From the NCBI RefSeq assembly GCF_003369835.1, contig NZ_QPMJ01000001.1, forward strand, positions 1,359,589-1,423,588: DNA of 64,000 nt, given 5' to 3'. This stretch comes from Halorussus rarus (GTDB taxonomy: Archaea; Halobacteriota; Halobacteria; Halobacteriales; Haladaptataceae). The first letter of the stretch is position 1; each line of letters opens with the position of its first letter. Position numbers and translations under genes: made by a program. Of this stretch, positions 33,123 through 40,962 are shown piece after piece. The notes below the pieces were generated by a model. It did not search any database and was not told the origin of the DNA. It saw nothing but the letters and a program-made list of their open reading frames with translations.

Positions 33123-35004
33123 GGTAGCTCACCACCGTTAGGTTGTAGGCGGCGTGAACGAGCGTCGCCGCCGCCAGCGTCCCGACGTACCAGTTGCGGT
33201 CGCGAGTCGCGCCGGCCGCGGTCATCGTCGCCGTCACGGTGTGGAGCGCCAGCGGCGCGAGGAAGAGCGCGACCAGCACCGCCGGCGAGGCCTCGATGCC
33301 GAGGCTCGTCACGGTGCCGAACGCCGCCTTGCCGAGCTCCTGGTTCGGCAGGCCGACCAGCTGGGCGACCGCGGTCGCCTTCTCGCCGACGAAGAAGCCC
33401 AGCCCGGACAGGAAGCCGAGCGTCGCGGCCGACCGGAACGTCCGCTCGAACCGCGAGTGGGCGAAGCCGGCGTAGACGTGGACGCTCTTGGCGATCTCCT
33501 CGACCAGGGCGATGGCGACCAGCAGCACGGGCATCGACAGCGAGACGGGAAGCGCGAACAGCACCGCCACCACGAGGAGTTCGCCGACGAAGACGAACGG
33601 GATTGAGAGCGCGCTCAGTTTGGCGACCGAGCGCCGCCCGGTTATCTGGCCGTCGAGCGCGTCGAGGAACTTCAGCGGGACCGACCGCTGGGTGAACATG
33701 TCCTCCTCGCGGTAGACGCCCGCGCCGAGCGCGAACAGCACGCCGGCCGAGAGGTAGAGCGGGCCGGTCGAGAACGCGTAGTCGCCCGCCGAGAAGCCGC
33801 TGCCTTGCAGGGCCTCGACCACGAGGGTCAGCGGCGAGATGGCCGCGATGGGGTGGACGTTGGTGAAGATGGCCGGGATGAACGCGTAGGAGGTCAGGAA
33901 CACCGACAGCGTCACCGTGACGAAGGTGAGCTCCTTGAACGACCGGGCGAACATCCCGCCGACGAACGCCGACGCCAGGAACAGCAGCGCGATGGGGACC
34001 ACGGCCGCGACCGACGCGGCGGCGGTCTCGGCGACCGCGAGCGCGCCGTCTGCCGCGGGCGTCAGCACCGCGATGCCGACCGCCGTGACCGACGCGATGG
34101 CGACCATCCCGAGGAGGTACGGCAGGGTCTTGCCGGCGATGATGTCGCCCCGCGAGACCGGCGAGACCAGCAGGAGCTCGCCGCGCTCGTTGATCCGCTC
34201 GTCGAGGATGGTCGACGCGTACGCCTGGATGACGAAGTTCATCGGCAGGATGAACGCGAACGCGAGCACCAGCGACTCGAAGGGGAACGGCGGCGCGATG
34301 TCCGAGGGCGTGCCTGCCCGGGCGTTCCCGCCGAACAGCGACCCGCCGCTCCCGACCGAGGGCGCCTGCACGGCGCCGTCGGTGTCGCCCGCGTCGCCAC
34401 CTGCGCCGGGTGATGCGGTCGCGGACCCCTCGCTGTCGGAGTCGCCGCTTCCGGTTCCGCCGCCCGAGCCCCCGCCGAGTCGCATCTCGCCCTCGCGAGT
34501 CGTGCGCGTGGCGGCCGAGTCGGCGCCGCCCGCGCCGGAACCGCCGGACGCGCCGGCCAGGTCCTGGGCCCGGTAGCGCACCGACACCTCCACGGGGAAG
34601 GCGGCGGCCCGGTCGTCCTCGTCGGCCATGAGCGCGTCGTTGTACCGCTTGACCGTCTTCCGGAACTCCGCGAGCGCGGCCTTCCCCTTCGACGAGTCGG
34701 CCGCGACTATCGGCTGACCCCGTTGGACGAGGACGTCCATTCGTTCGGGGAACCGCTGGGCGTTCGGTTCGACCGCGACGAAGGTCGGGTCCTGCGCCAC
34801 CGGGTCGTAATACGGGCTGTCTTGCGAGACGCCGACGCGGTAGATGCCATCGTCGAGGGTGATACCCTGACTGGCGACCATCGGGGTGAGCGCGCCCACT
34901 GCCAGCAAGACGACCGCGGCGACAGCCACGGTTCGCCGGTCGAACTGACCGACGTTCCTCGAGACCTCCCAGCGCGCGATCCGGAGGGTCTTGCGCGGCT
35001 TCAC
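33115..35004 (-). CDS. ABC-2 permease fused to a PrsW-like intramembrane protease domain
   Basis: The 629-residue protein starts at GTG 35004 overlapping the ATPase stop (GTGA). Residues 1-400 are an ABC-2 permease with a first TM helix, an external domain carrying a Gly/Ser-rich linker (about 165-215), and five helices containing DERINERGELLLVSPVSRGD. The last 170 residues match the PrsW/M82 family: VEEIAKSV (E502, E503, K506), GLGFFVGEK (E541), LALHTVTA (H588) and HAAYNL (H617). PrsW proteins are glutamic intramembrane proteases. How protease and exporter cooperate is unknown. Confidence 0.75.
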   Translation of the reverse strand: MKPRKTLRIARWEVSRNVGQFDRRTVAVAAVVLLAVGALTPMVASQGITLDDGIYRVGVSQDSPYYDPVAQDPTFVAVEPNAQRFPERMDVLVQRGQPIVAADSSKGKAALAEFRKTVKRYNDALMADEDDRAAAFPVEVSVRYRAQDLAGASGGSGAGGADSAATRTTREGEMRLGGGSGGGTGSGDSDSEGSATASPGAGGDAGDTDGAVQAPSVGSGGSLFGGNARAGTPSDIAPPFPFESLVLAFAFILPMNFVIQAYASTILDERINERGELLLVSPVSRGDIIAGKTLPYLLGMVAIASVTAVGIAVLTPAADGALAVAETAAASVAAVVPIALLFLASAFVGGMFARSFKELTFVTVTLSVFLTSYAFIPAIFTNVHPIAAISPLTLVVEALQGSGFSAGDYAFSTGPLYLSAGVLFALGAGVYREEDMFTQRSVPLKFLDALDGQITGRRSVAKLSALSIPFVFVGELLVVAVLFALPVSLSMPVLLVAIALVEEIAKSVHVYAGFAHSRFERTFRSAATLGFLSGLGFFVGEKATAVAQLVGLPNQELGKAAFGTVTSLGIEASPAVLVALFLAPLALHTVTATMTAAGATRDRNWYVGTLAAATLVHAAYNLTVVSYLG

Positions 35005-35984
35005 GGCCGGCCCTCCACGCCCGGCGACTCCTTCGCCAGGTCGAGGAAGATGTCCTCCAGGCTCGGCGTGTGGGTCTGGATGTCGGCCACCTCGCCGCCC
35101 GCGGCCTCGGCGAGTTCCCGGGTCTCCTCGACGGCGTCCATGCTCTCGACGACCCGACAGTACCGAGTGAGTTCGTCCTCCCGGACCGCGCCCGCCGACT
35201 CCGCGCTCGCCGTCGCGGTACTCGCTCCGGGCTTCGCTCGCGCTCCGCCGACCCCGGCGTCGTCCTCGACCGGCGTCGCGTCCTCCACCTCGACCGTCGT
35301 GTAGACGCGGTACTCGGTCCGGCCGTGCTCCTCGCGGATGGTCTCGACGCTGCCGCGGGCGACGATGCGGCCGTCGTTCATCACCGCGACGCGGTCGCAG
35401 ATGCTCTCGACGTGGAAGAGGTTGTGCGCGCTGAACACCACCGTCTTGCCCGACTCGGCGAGGTCGCGGGTGAACTCGATGATGTAGTTCGTGGTCAGGG
35501 GGTCGAGGCCGCTCGCCGGCTCGTCGTAGATCAGCACGTCTGGGTCGTTGACCAGCGAGCGCGCGATGGCGACCTTCCGGGTCATCCCCTTCGACATGTC
35601 GCCGATCTTCCGGTCGCGGTGGGCCAGGTCGAGGCGGTCGAGCGTGTCGTGGATGCGCTCGCTCGCGACGTCGCCGGGTACGTCGTAGAGGTCGGCGAAG
35701 AACTCCAGGTAGGAGACCGCGGTCATGTCCTCGTACAGCGGCGACTCCTCGGGGAGGAAGCCGAGGTGCTCGCGCATCTCGGGGTCCTGGGCGTCGTAGC
35801 CCGCGACGGTCGCCGAGCCAGAGGTGGGCTCGACGAGCCCCGACAGCATCTTGAGCGTCGTGGTCTTGCCCGCGCCGTTCGGGCCGATGACGCCGAACAC
35901 CTCGCCTTCGGGGACCGAGAAGCTGCTCCCCTCGACGGCGGTGAATCCGCCGTACACCTTCCGCAGATTCTTCACTTCTATCAT
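35001..35984 (-). CDS. ABC-2 exporter ATPase
   Basis: The 327-residue ATPase has Walker A GPNGAGKTT near 34-42, a degenerate signature (MSKGMTRKVAIARSLVNDPD) and Walker B VLIYDEPASGLD. FSAHNLFHVESICDRVAVMN includes the switch histidine. A 35-residue Ala/Ser-rich insertion (about 235-275) precedes the final THTPSLEDIFLDLAKE. It energises the two permease subunits downstream. Its ATG lies at 35984 beside an intergenic region with two copies of the 36-bp element. The substrate is unknown. Confidence 0.87.
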   Translation of the reverse strand: MIEVKNLRKVYGGFTAVEGSSFSVPEGEVFGVIGPNGAGKTTTLKMLSGLVEPTSGSATVAGYDAQDPEMREHLGFLPEESPLYEDMTAVSYLEFFADLYDVPGDVASERIHDTLDRLDLAHRDRKIGDMSKGMTRKVAIARSLVNDPDVLIYDEPASGLDPLTTNYIIEFTRDLAESGKTVVFSAHNLFHVESICDRVAVMNDGRIVARGSVETIREEHGRTEYRVYTTVEVEDATPVEDDAGVGGARAKPGASTATASAESAGAVREDELTRYCRVVESMDAVEETRELAEAAGGEVADIQTHTPSLEDIFLDLAKESPGVEGRP

Positions 35985-36183
35985 CGGAATATTGGCCAGT
36001 GTTCGCCGGGGGGACTTGATTGTGTGGTTGGCGCCCGGAGTTCGAGCGGAGACGAGTAATCACGGAACCGAGATGAAGTACATCGAGAAGGCGACCAGAA
36101 CCGGATGAATCGTGGGAGTGGATCAGGTCTTCGCGAGGGGAGCGAGTGCCGTCGACGAGGGCCCGCCACCGCTGCGGACCTCG

Positions 36184-36219
36184 TTTAAGTAGCTCTGGCG
36201 ACAAGGGGTAGATACGAGG
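36184..36219 (+). repeat. 36-bp promoter-like element, copy A
   Basis: It opens with the TATA-like TTTAAGT, continues with TCTGGCGACAAG and ends with GGGTAGATACGAGG. It matches copy B at 31 of 36 positions without gaps. The GATACGA end lies about 25 bp after the TATA-like part, where transcription would start. No coding start follows. Confidence 0.75.
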
Positions 36220-36356
36220 GAAGGCGGCCTCGTTCTGACGGAACTCGATTCGTGAGCCGTCGGTCTCTGCTCCGAACGGTTCGACCGTAGTGGGTCCGCT
36301 TGTCAGTCGAAACTGCGCTCGGCATGCGACGGAAGTCGGGCAAGTGGCGAGCGCTC

Positions 36357-36392
36357 TTTAAGTGCCTCTAGCGATAACGGGTAGATACGAGG
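36357..36392 (+). repeat. 36-bp promoter-like element, copy B
   Basis: TTTAAGT, then CTCTAGCGATAAC and GGGTAGATACGAGG. The similarity to copy C extends about 15 bp beyond the end (AAGTTTTCTC versus GAGTCTTCTC). The element ends 64 bp before the stop codon of the minus-strand epsilon-like gene. Confidence 0.75.
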
Positions 36393-36455
36393 AAGTTTTC
36401 TCCGCGCTGCGTTCGCCGTCTTCTCCCGTTCTCGCGGACTCTTCTCCGCCAGTCC

Positions 36456-37202
36456 TCACTTCTCGTGCGGTTCGTCCGCCCGGCGAGCGTCGAGGCTCGG
36501 CAGGTTCGGGTCGCGGTAGGGGTTCCGGCCGTACACCGCGTCCTCCAGTTCCTGCTCGCCGAGCTGGTCCTTCAGAGTGCGCCGGAGCCGGTTCAGGCTG
36601 GTCACGTCGAGGCCGTGCTTGGCGACGAGGTCCGAGAACTCCTCCTCGTCGGTTATCGACCGGAACTGGTCGTAGAGGTCGTCGAGGCGGTCCGGCGGCA
36701 GGTCCCGGATCCAGTCCTGGTCGTGGAGCCCGAGGTAGTGCTCGCGCTCGCGGTCGACGACGTGGCGGATGACGACCAGCGCGACCTTCGGGATGGCGCG
36801 CTGGCTCCCGAACGCCGTCAGGTCGAGGTCCGACATGATGCCGACGACCCGGTCGCGCTGCCACGGGGTCAGCGAGAGATCGTTGCAGAGCGCGTGGGCG
36901 ATGCGGAGCTTGTCGAGCCGGTGCATCCGCGCGCTGTGGCCCGCCATCGCCGAGTGGCGCTCCTCGTGGAGCCGCCGGACGCTCTCCGAGAGGTCGGCCT
37001 CGGGCGACTCCGCCCGGCCGATCTGGGTCGCGCTCGGCGTCACCGGGCCCCACTTCCGGACCGTCCGGTCGCGCTGGAGGTCCGCCCGGCCGACCGCGCC
37101 GTCGCCGGGCCGCTGGCTGAACGGTCGCTGCGCGTCGCCCTCGTCGCCGACCGGTTCGGACTGCCACGTCGGCACCTGCTCGTCGGTCCACCCCTCGGTC
37201 AT
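36456..37202 (-). CDS. Probable RNA polymerase epsilon-type subunit (haloarchaeal)
   Basis: The 248-residue soluble protein has a disordered N-terminus (about 1-65) and then a helical core. Core landmarks are SVRRLHEERHSAMAGHSARM, KLRIAHALCNDLSLTPWQRD and FGSQRAIPKVALVVIRHVVD, with the tail AVYGRNPYRDPNLPS. These match, from memory, proteins annotated in haloarchaea as DNA-directed RNA polymerase subunit epsilon. The core also resembles a cyclin-type fold as in TFB. I cannot verify the assignment here. The TATA-like TTTAAACT (37227-37234, minus) 25-32 bp upstream suggests a leaderless transcript. Confidence 0.55.
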   Translation of the reverse strand: MTEGWTDEQVPTWQSEPVGDEGDAQRPFSQRPGDGAVGRADLQRDRTVRKWGPVTPSATQIGRAESPEADLSESVRRLHEERHSAMAGHSARMHRLDKLRIAHALCNDLSLTPWQRDRVVGIMSDLDLTAFGSQRAIPKVALVVIRHVVDREREHYLGLHDQDWIRDLPPDRLDDLYDQFRSITDEEEFSDLVAKHGLDVTSLNRLRRTLKDQLGEQELEDAVYGRNPYRDPNLPSLDARRADEPHEK

Positions 37203-37316
37203 CAGGTGGCCGTACTCGGTCGGGATAGTTTAAACATGCGCCTCTCGGGAACGTGACGTGTTCGCCACGAGTCCGCGACAGCGGGCGGCGATCGGCGCAG
37301 AACGAGGTCGCTCGTC

Positions 37317-37352
37317 CGTCGTAGCTTCTCCTTGTCGCCAGACCTACTTAAA
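37317..37352 (-). repeat. 36-bp promoter-like element, copy D (inverted)
   Basis: Read on the minus strand it is TTTAAGTAGGTCTGGCGACA followed by AGGAGAAGCTACGACG. The first 20 bases differ from copy A at one position and the last 16 at four, so this is the most divergent 3' end. The TATA-like part lies about 150 bp from the epsilon-like start. Confidence 0.7.
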
Positions 37353-37425
37353 CCGAGGTCGGGCGTGTTTCCCCGGGCATGCGGAAACGTCGCGCCGATC
37401 GGAGTCAGCGCCGACGGAATTTCCC

Positions 37426-37461
37426 CTTAAGTGTTTCTGGCGATAACGGGTAGATACGAAG
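37426..37461 (+). repeat. 36-bp promoter-like element, copy C
   Basis: CTTAAGT, then GTTTCTGGCGATAAC and GGGTAGATACGAAG. It matches copy B at 31 of 36 positions. Transcription from it would cross about 200 bp of noncoding DNA and then run antisense to the end of the HalX gene. Confidence 0.75.
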
Positions 37462-37668
37462 GAGTCTTCTCGGTGCGTCTCGTCGGGAGCGCTTTGCCCA
37501 TTCGCGCGATTAATCCGTCCGCGCGCGATTCTCGTCCGCCGGAAGCCCGCGCTACGTCGACTTCGAAGCCGGTCGGACCTGCCGCCCGCTGGTGTGCGAG
37601 TGTTTACCGAACGCTCGGTCAACCCGAAAGCCCGCCCCGCGCCTCGTCCGGTTCGTCGGGAAGCAGAA

Positions 37669-38277
37669 TCACTGACCGTCGGTCTCGTAGAACTCCGCGC
37701 GGAGGTCCTCGTCGTCGAGCGTCGTGGCCGTGTCCGAGAGCTGGGAGCGCAGCTCGGCGAGCTCCTCGGTGAGCTCTTCGTACTCGGGATTGGCGTCGAG
37801 CTCCTCGGGGCTCTTCTTGGTCTCCAGCGCGGCCTTCTTGTTGGCCAGCGAGAGGAACCGCCGCATCTGGACGTCGTACGTCGAGCGTCGGAGCAGGGTC
37901 TCGACGGTCTCGAGCAGCTCGTCGGCCTCCGAGACGGGCTTCTCGAGGTAGGCGTCGAACCCGAGCTCGAGGATGTCGAAGTCGGGTTCGACCGCCGAGA
38001 CGAGTGCGACCCGGCAGGTCAGCTCCTGCTCGTGGATCTCGTTCAGCACGTCCTCGCCCGAGAGATCGGGCATCCGGCGGTCCAGCAGGACGACGTCGAC
38101 GTCGCCGTCGAGTTTTTCGAGGGCCTCGGAGCCGCTGTAGGCCGTGCGGACCTGGTAGTCGTCCTTCAGCCACTGGGCGTAGGCGTCCGTGATCGGCTTC
38201 TCGTCGTCGACAATCAGCACTGTAGCGTCGTTGGGCATGGTTCCGGTCTCGCTTGCGCTCTCTAGTGATTCACTCAT
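37669..38277 (-). CDS. HalX-domain response regulator
   Basis: The 202-residue protein has a receiver domain at about 18-130 with the acidic pair D24/D25, the phosphoacceptor D66 (VVLLDRRMPD) and K113 (LEKPV). The C-terminal HalX domain (about 125-190) has the usual RRSTYDVQMRRFLSLANKKA pattern. HalX regulators are haloarchaeal and lack an obvious DNA-binding module. Met14 is an alternative start. The TATA-like TTTAAGT at about 38287-38293 sits some 10-16 bp before the codon. It lies 97 bp downstream of the DUF7504/wHTH gene. Confidence 0.9.
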   Translation of the reverse strand: MSESLESASETGTMPNDATVLIVDDEKPITDAYAQWLKDDYQVRTAYSGSEALEKLDGDVDVVLLDRRMPDLSGEDVLNEIHEQELTCRVALVSAVEPDFDILELGFDAYLEKPVSEADELLETVETLLRRSTYDVQMRRFLSLANKKAALETKKSPEELDANPEYEELTEELAELRSQLSDTATTLDDEDLRAEFYETDGQ

Positions 38278-38374
38278 ATTCGGGAGAACTTAAACTGCCG
38301 TGTCTCGGCGACGCGGGCCGGCGCGACTCCCGGCGGCGCACGGTCAGTCGTTCGGGGGTTGCGTTCGTCATCTG

Positions 38375-39475
38375 TCAGTCGGTCTCCTGTTCGAAGGGCG
38401 ATTTGGCCGTCTCGGGTTCGTAGCCGCTGAGGAAGACGAGGTTCCCTCTTCCGACCTGAACCCGGGTGATGAGTCCCTTCTCCTCCATCTTCGAGAGTTT
38501 GCGGCTGACCGTCGACTTCGACCAGTCGGTCTCCTCGGTCACGTCGGCCTGCTTCATCCGGCCGCCGTACTGGGTCAGCAGCTCCCGGATGCGGTCCTCG
38601 TCGGTCAGCATCGCCTCCTCCGGGAGGTCGTCGACGCCGGAGTCGCGGCTCGACTCCCTCGCCGGCCCGGTCGACCGGGTCTCGCCGACGCCCTCGGACT
38701 GTCCGCCCGCCGATGACGCGGGGTCGGTCGGCTCCCGGCCGGCCTGGTCGGAGAACACGCCCGACAGCGAGTCGCGTATCGACGCGAACAGGCCGCCCTC
38801 CGAGTCGGGGATGGAGACGTCGGTGTCGTGGGTCTGGACGTGGTCGCTGGTCGCGGTCCGGTCGCCGTACGTCTCGGTGACCGACCACTGCCCGCCGTCG
38901 TCGGACACCTCGACCACCGCGTCGAACAGCGGCTTCAGCGTGTTGATGGTCTCCTCGTCGTGGATGTCCGGGTCCATGTGGTAGAAGCCGATGGCGTCGG
39001 CCGCCTGGACTCGGTGCGTGAGGATGTGGAGGTACCGGAACGCGGTGTCGAAGTCGACGTACTCCAGCAGGATGGTCAGCGTCTGGACCGACACGAGCGT
39101 CTGGTTGCCGTTGTCCTTCCAGCGTGTCAGCTGCTCGCTCAGCGGCGCGATGATGTCCATCGGCTGGTTCGGGTCCACCCGGGCGACCGACACGCTCGAC
39201 GGCATCTCCGTGTCCTCCTCTCCCGACGTCTCCACGGTGTTAGCGTGGATGAACGCCAACTCCGCCGGCAGTTCCTCGATGTGGGTTCGCCAGTCGGAGA
39301 TCCACGTCTCCGGCGGCGGCGTGTACGTCACCGCCGCGATGTTCGCGTCCGCCGGGGGCGTCGTGGCGGCGAGCAGTTCGAGACACGCCCTGTTGCCGGT
39401 GGGGGTCAACGGTGCCAACAGGAGAACGTTCGATGACTCCTCCAGCTGCCGCCTGTCGGATGTATCGATGTTCAT
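38375..39475 (-). CDS. DUF7504 protein with C-terminal winged helix
   Basis: The 366-residue protein has a divergent KaiC-like domain (about 15-200). NVLLLAPLTPTGNRACLELL replaces the P-loop strand and TLVSVQTLTILLEYVDFDTA the Walker B region; neither keeps the catalytic residues. After a linker rich in Ser/Gly/Asp (about 240-290), residues 295-350 form a winged helix (RIRELLTQYGGRMKQADVTE and STVSRKLSKMEEKGLITRV). Such proteins are widespread and uncharacterised in haloarchaea. It is upstream of, and same strand as, a HalX regulator, suggesting a shared signalling role. Confidence 0.75.
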   Translation of the reverse strand: MNIDTSDRRQLEESSNVLLLAPLTPTGNRACLELLAATTPPADANIAAVTYTPPPETWISDWRTHIEELPAELAFIHANTVETSGEEDTEMPSSVSVARVDPNQPMDIIAPLSEQLTRWKDNGNQTLVSVQTLTILLEYVDFDTAFRYLHILTHRVQAADAIGFYHMDPDIHDEETINTLKPLFDAVVEVSDDGGQWSVTETYGDRTATSDHVQTHDTDVSIPDSEGGLFASIRDSLSGVFSDQAGREPTDPASSAGGQSEGVGETRSTGPARESSRDSGVDDLPEEAMLTDEDRIRELLTQYGGRMKQADVTEETDWSKSTVSRKLSKMEEKGLITRVQVGRGNLVFLSGYEPETAKSPFEQETD

Positions 39476-39678
39476 TCGTATTCCATCATATTTCGTATCT
39501 GTTTCCTCGATCTGAAGATGGTCCGGAGCGGGTCCAAGTAGTAACCGATGACGGCCCGATGGTTATTAAGTCATTGCCATCGGGGTTCTTCGGGGGTTCG
39601 ACCGCCGACGAGTCCTGATTTCGGGTCGTACTCTGAAGAGATACGCCGAAGGTAAAAGCATCCGGCAGTACTCATCAT

Positions 39679-39690
39679 GGTATTTAAGTA
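39679..39690 (+). promoter_or_regulatory. TATA-like box upstream of the GlmU-like gene
   Basis: The sequence TATTTAAGTAG lies about 60-70 bp before ATG 39750, so a leader of roughly 40 nt is expected. It shares the TTTAAGTAG core with the 36-bp elements but not the rest. Confidence 0.5.
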
Positions 39691-39749
39691 GCGACCGGAC
39701 CCCGCGCGACTTCGGGAGACTGAAACGGGGTCGCGCAGAAGTATCGGTC

Positions 39750-40931
39750 ATGCAAGCAGTCGTCCTCGCCGCCGGCGAGGGAACCCGCATCCGGCCCCTC
39801 TCCGACTCGCTCCCCAAGCCGATGCTGCCCGTCGCCGACCGGCCGCTCGCGGCTCACACCGCCGACGCCGCCGTGCGCGCGGGCGCCGACGAACTCGTGC
39901 TGGTCGTCGGCTACGAAGCCGACGCGGTCCGGGGGTACTTCGGTGACGAGTACGCCGGAGTCCCGGTCAGATACGCGGTCCAGGAGTCCCAGGCCGGCAC
40001 CGCCGACGCGGTCCGGGCCGCCCGCGAGTACATCGACGGACCCTTCGCCGTCCTCAACGGCGACAACCTCTACGACGACGCGGCGGTCGCCGACCTGTTC
40101 GCCGCTGGCCCGGCTGTCGCGGCGGTCCGCGTCGACGACCCGTCGAACTACGGGGTGCTGTCGACCGACGGCGACCGGGTCACCGACGTGGTCGAGAAGC
40201 CGGCCGACCCGCCGACCGACCTCGCCAACGCCGGCGCGTACGTCTTCCCCGCGGCGGCCCGCGAGTGGCTCGACGTCCCCGAGAGCGAGCGCGGCGAGCG
40301 CGAGATCACGGACGTGCTCGCCCGCACCATCGAGAAGTTCGACGTGAGCTACGCCGTCGTGAACCGGTGGCTGGACGTCGGCCGGCCGTGGGAACTGCTG
40401 GCGGCCAACGAGTGGAAACTCGGCGAACTCGACCGCGACGTCCGTGGCGACGTCCACGCGGACGCCGACCTCCGCGGCGACGTCGTGGTCGAGGAGGGCG
40501 CGACGGTCGACGCGGGCGTGGTCATCGAGGGGCCGGCGCTCGTCCGGGCCGGGGCGGGCGTGGGACCGAACGCCTACATTCGCGGTGCGACTCTCGTGAG
40601 CGAGGACGCCGAGATCGGCCACAGCGTCGAGGTCAAGAACAGCGTGGTCGGCCGCGGGACGCACGTCGCGCACCTGAGCTACCTCGGGGACAGTGTGCTC
40701 GGTCGGGACGTCAACTTCGGCGCGGGCACCAACGTCGCGAACCTCCGCCACGACGACCGGCCGGTACAACTGACGGTCAAAGGCGAGCGCGTGTCGACCG
40801 GTCGCCGGAAGTTCGGCGTGGTCGTCGGCGATGAGGCGAAGACGGGCATCAACACCAGCCTGAACGCCGGCGTGACGCTCTCGGCGGGCGCGGCGACCAC
40901 GCCCGGCGAGGTCGTGACGCGAGACCGGTAG
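39750..40931 (+). CDS. GlmU-like sugar-1-phosphate nucleotidylyltransferase with acyltransferase-type end
   Basis: The 393-residue protein has an N-terminal nucleotidyltransferase domain (about 1-225: VVLAAGEGTRIRPLSDSLPK and LNGDNLYDD). A left-handed beta-helix domain with hexapeptide repeats (about 230-390) follows, with a GAGTNVANLRHDD segment and a KTGINTSLNAGVTL end as in GlmU-like proteins. It should make UDP-GlcNAc or a related activated sugar for glycoproteins or glycolipids. Whether it keeps acetyltransferase activity is uncertain. The gene is convergent with the TPP-enzyme gene. Confidence 0.85.
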   Translation: MQAVVLAAGEGTRIRPLSDSLPKPMLPVADRPLAAHTADAAVRAGADELVLVVGYEADAVRGYFGDEYAGVPVRYAVQESQAGTADAVRAAREYIDGPFAVLNGDNLYDDAAVADLFAAGPAVAAVRVDDPSNYGVLSTDGDRVTDVVEKPADPPTDLANAGAYVFPAAAREWLDVPESERGEREITDVLARTIEKFDVSYAVVNRWLDVGRPWELLAANEWKLGELDRDVRGDVHADADLRGDVVVEEGATVDAGVVIEGPALVRAGAGVGPNAYIRGATLVSEDAEIGHSVEVKNSVVGRGTHVAHLSYLGDSVLGRDVNFGAGTNVANLRHDDRPVQLTVKGERVSTGRRKFGVVVGDEAKTGINTSLNAGVTLSAGAATTPGEVVTRDR

Positions 40932-40962
40932 GTTTTCGAAGGCGCTTGTCCCGTCACCGACC

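Larger units (their letters stand above)
35985..36455. other. 471-bp intergenic region with two 36-bp elements
   Basis: There is no gene here. It holds promoter sequences of the ABC ATPase at the left, and two plus-strand copies of the 36-bp promoter-like element at 36184 and 36357, 173 bp apart. Any RNA starting there would run rightwards, towards and possibly antisense to the epsilon-like gene. Confidence 0.6.
37203..37668. other. 466-bp intergenic region with copies C and D
   Basis: There is no gene here. It contains the promoter of the epsilon-like gene (37227-37234), a minus-strand copy of the 36-bp element (37317-37352) and a plus-strand copy (37426-37461). The two copies face away from each other. 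The HalX gene ends at the right border. Confidence 0.6.

Noticed and set aside
39678..39700. TTTAAGTAGCGACCGG as a fifth copy of the 36-bp element
   Set aside because: Only the first nine bases match; the GCGAYAA...GATACGA part is absent, so it is an ordinary TATA box for the GlmU-like gene.
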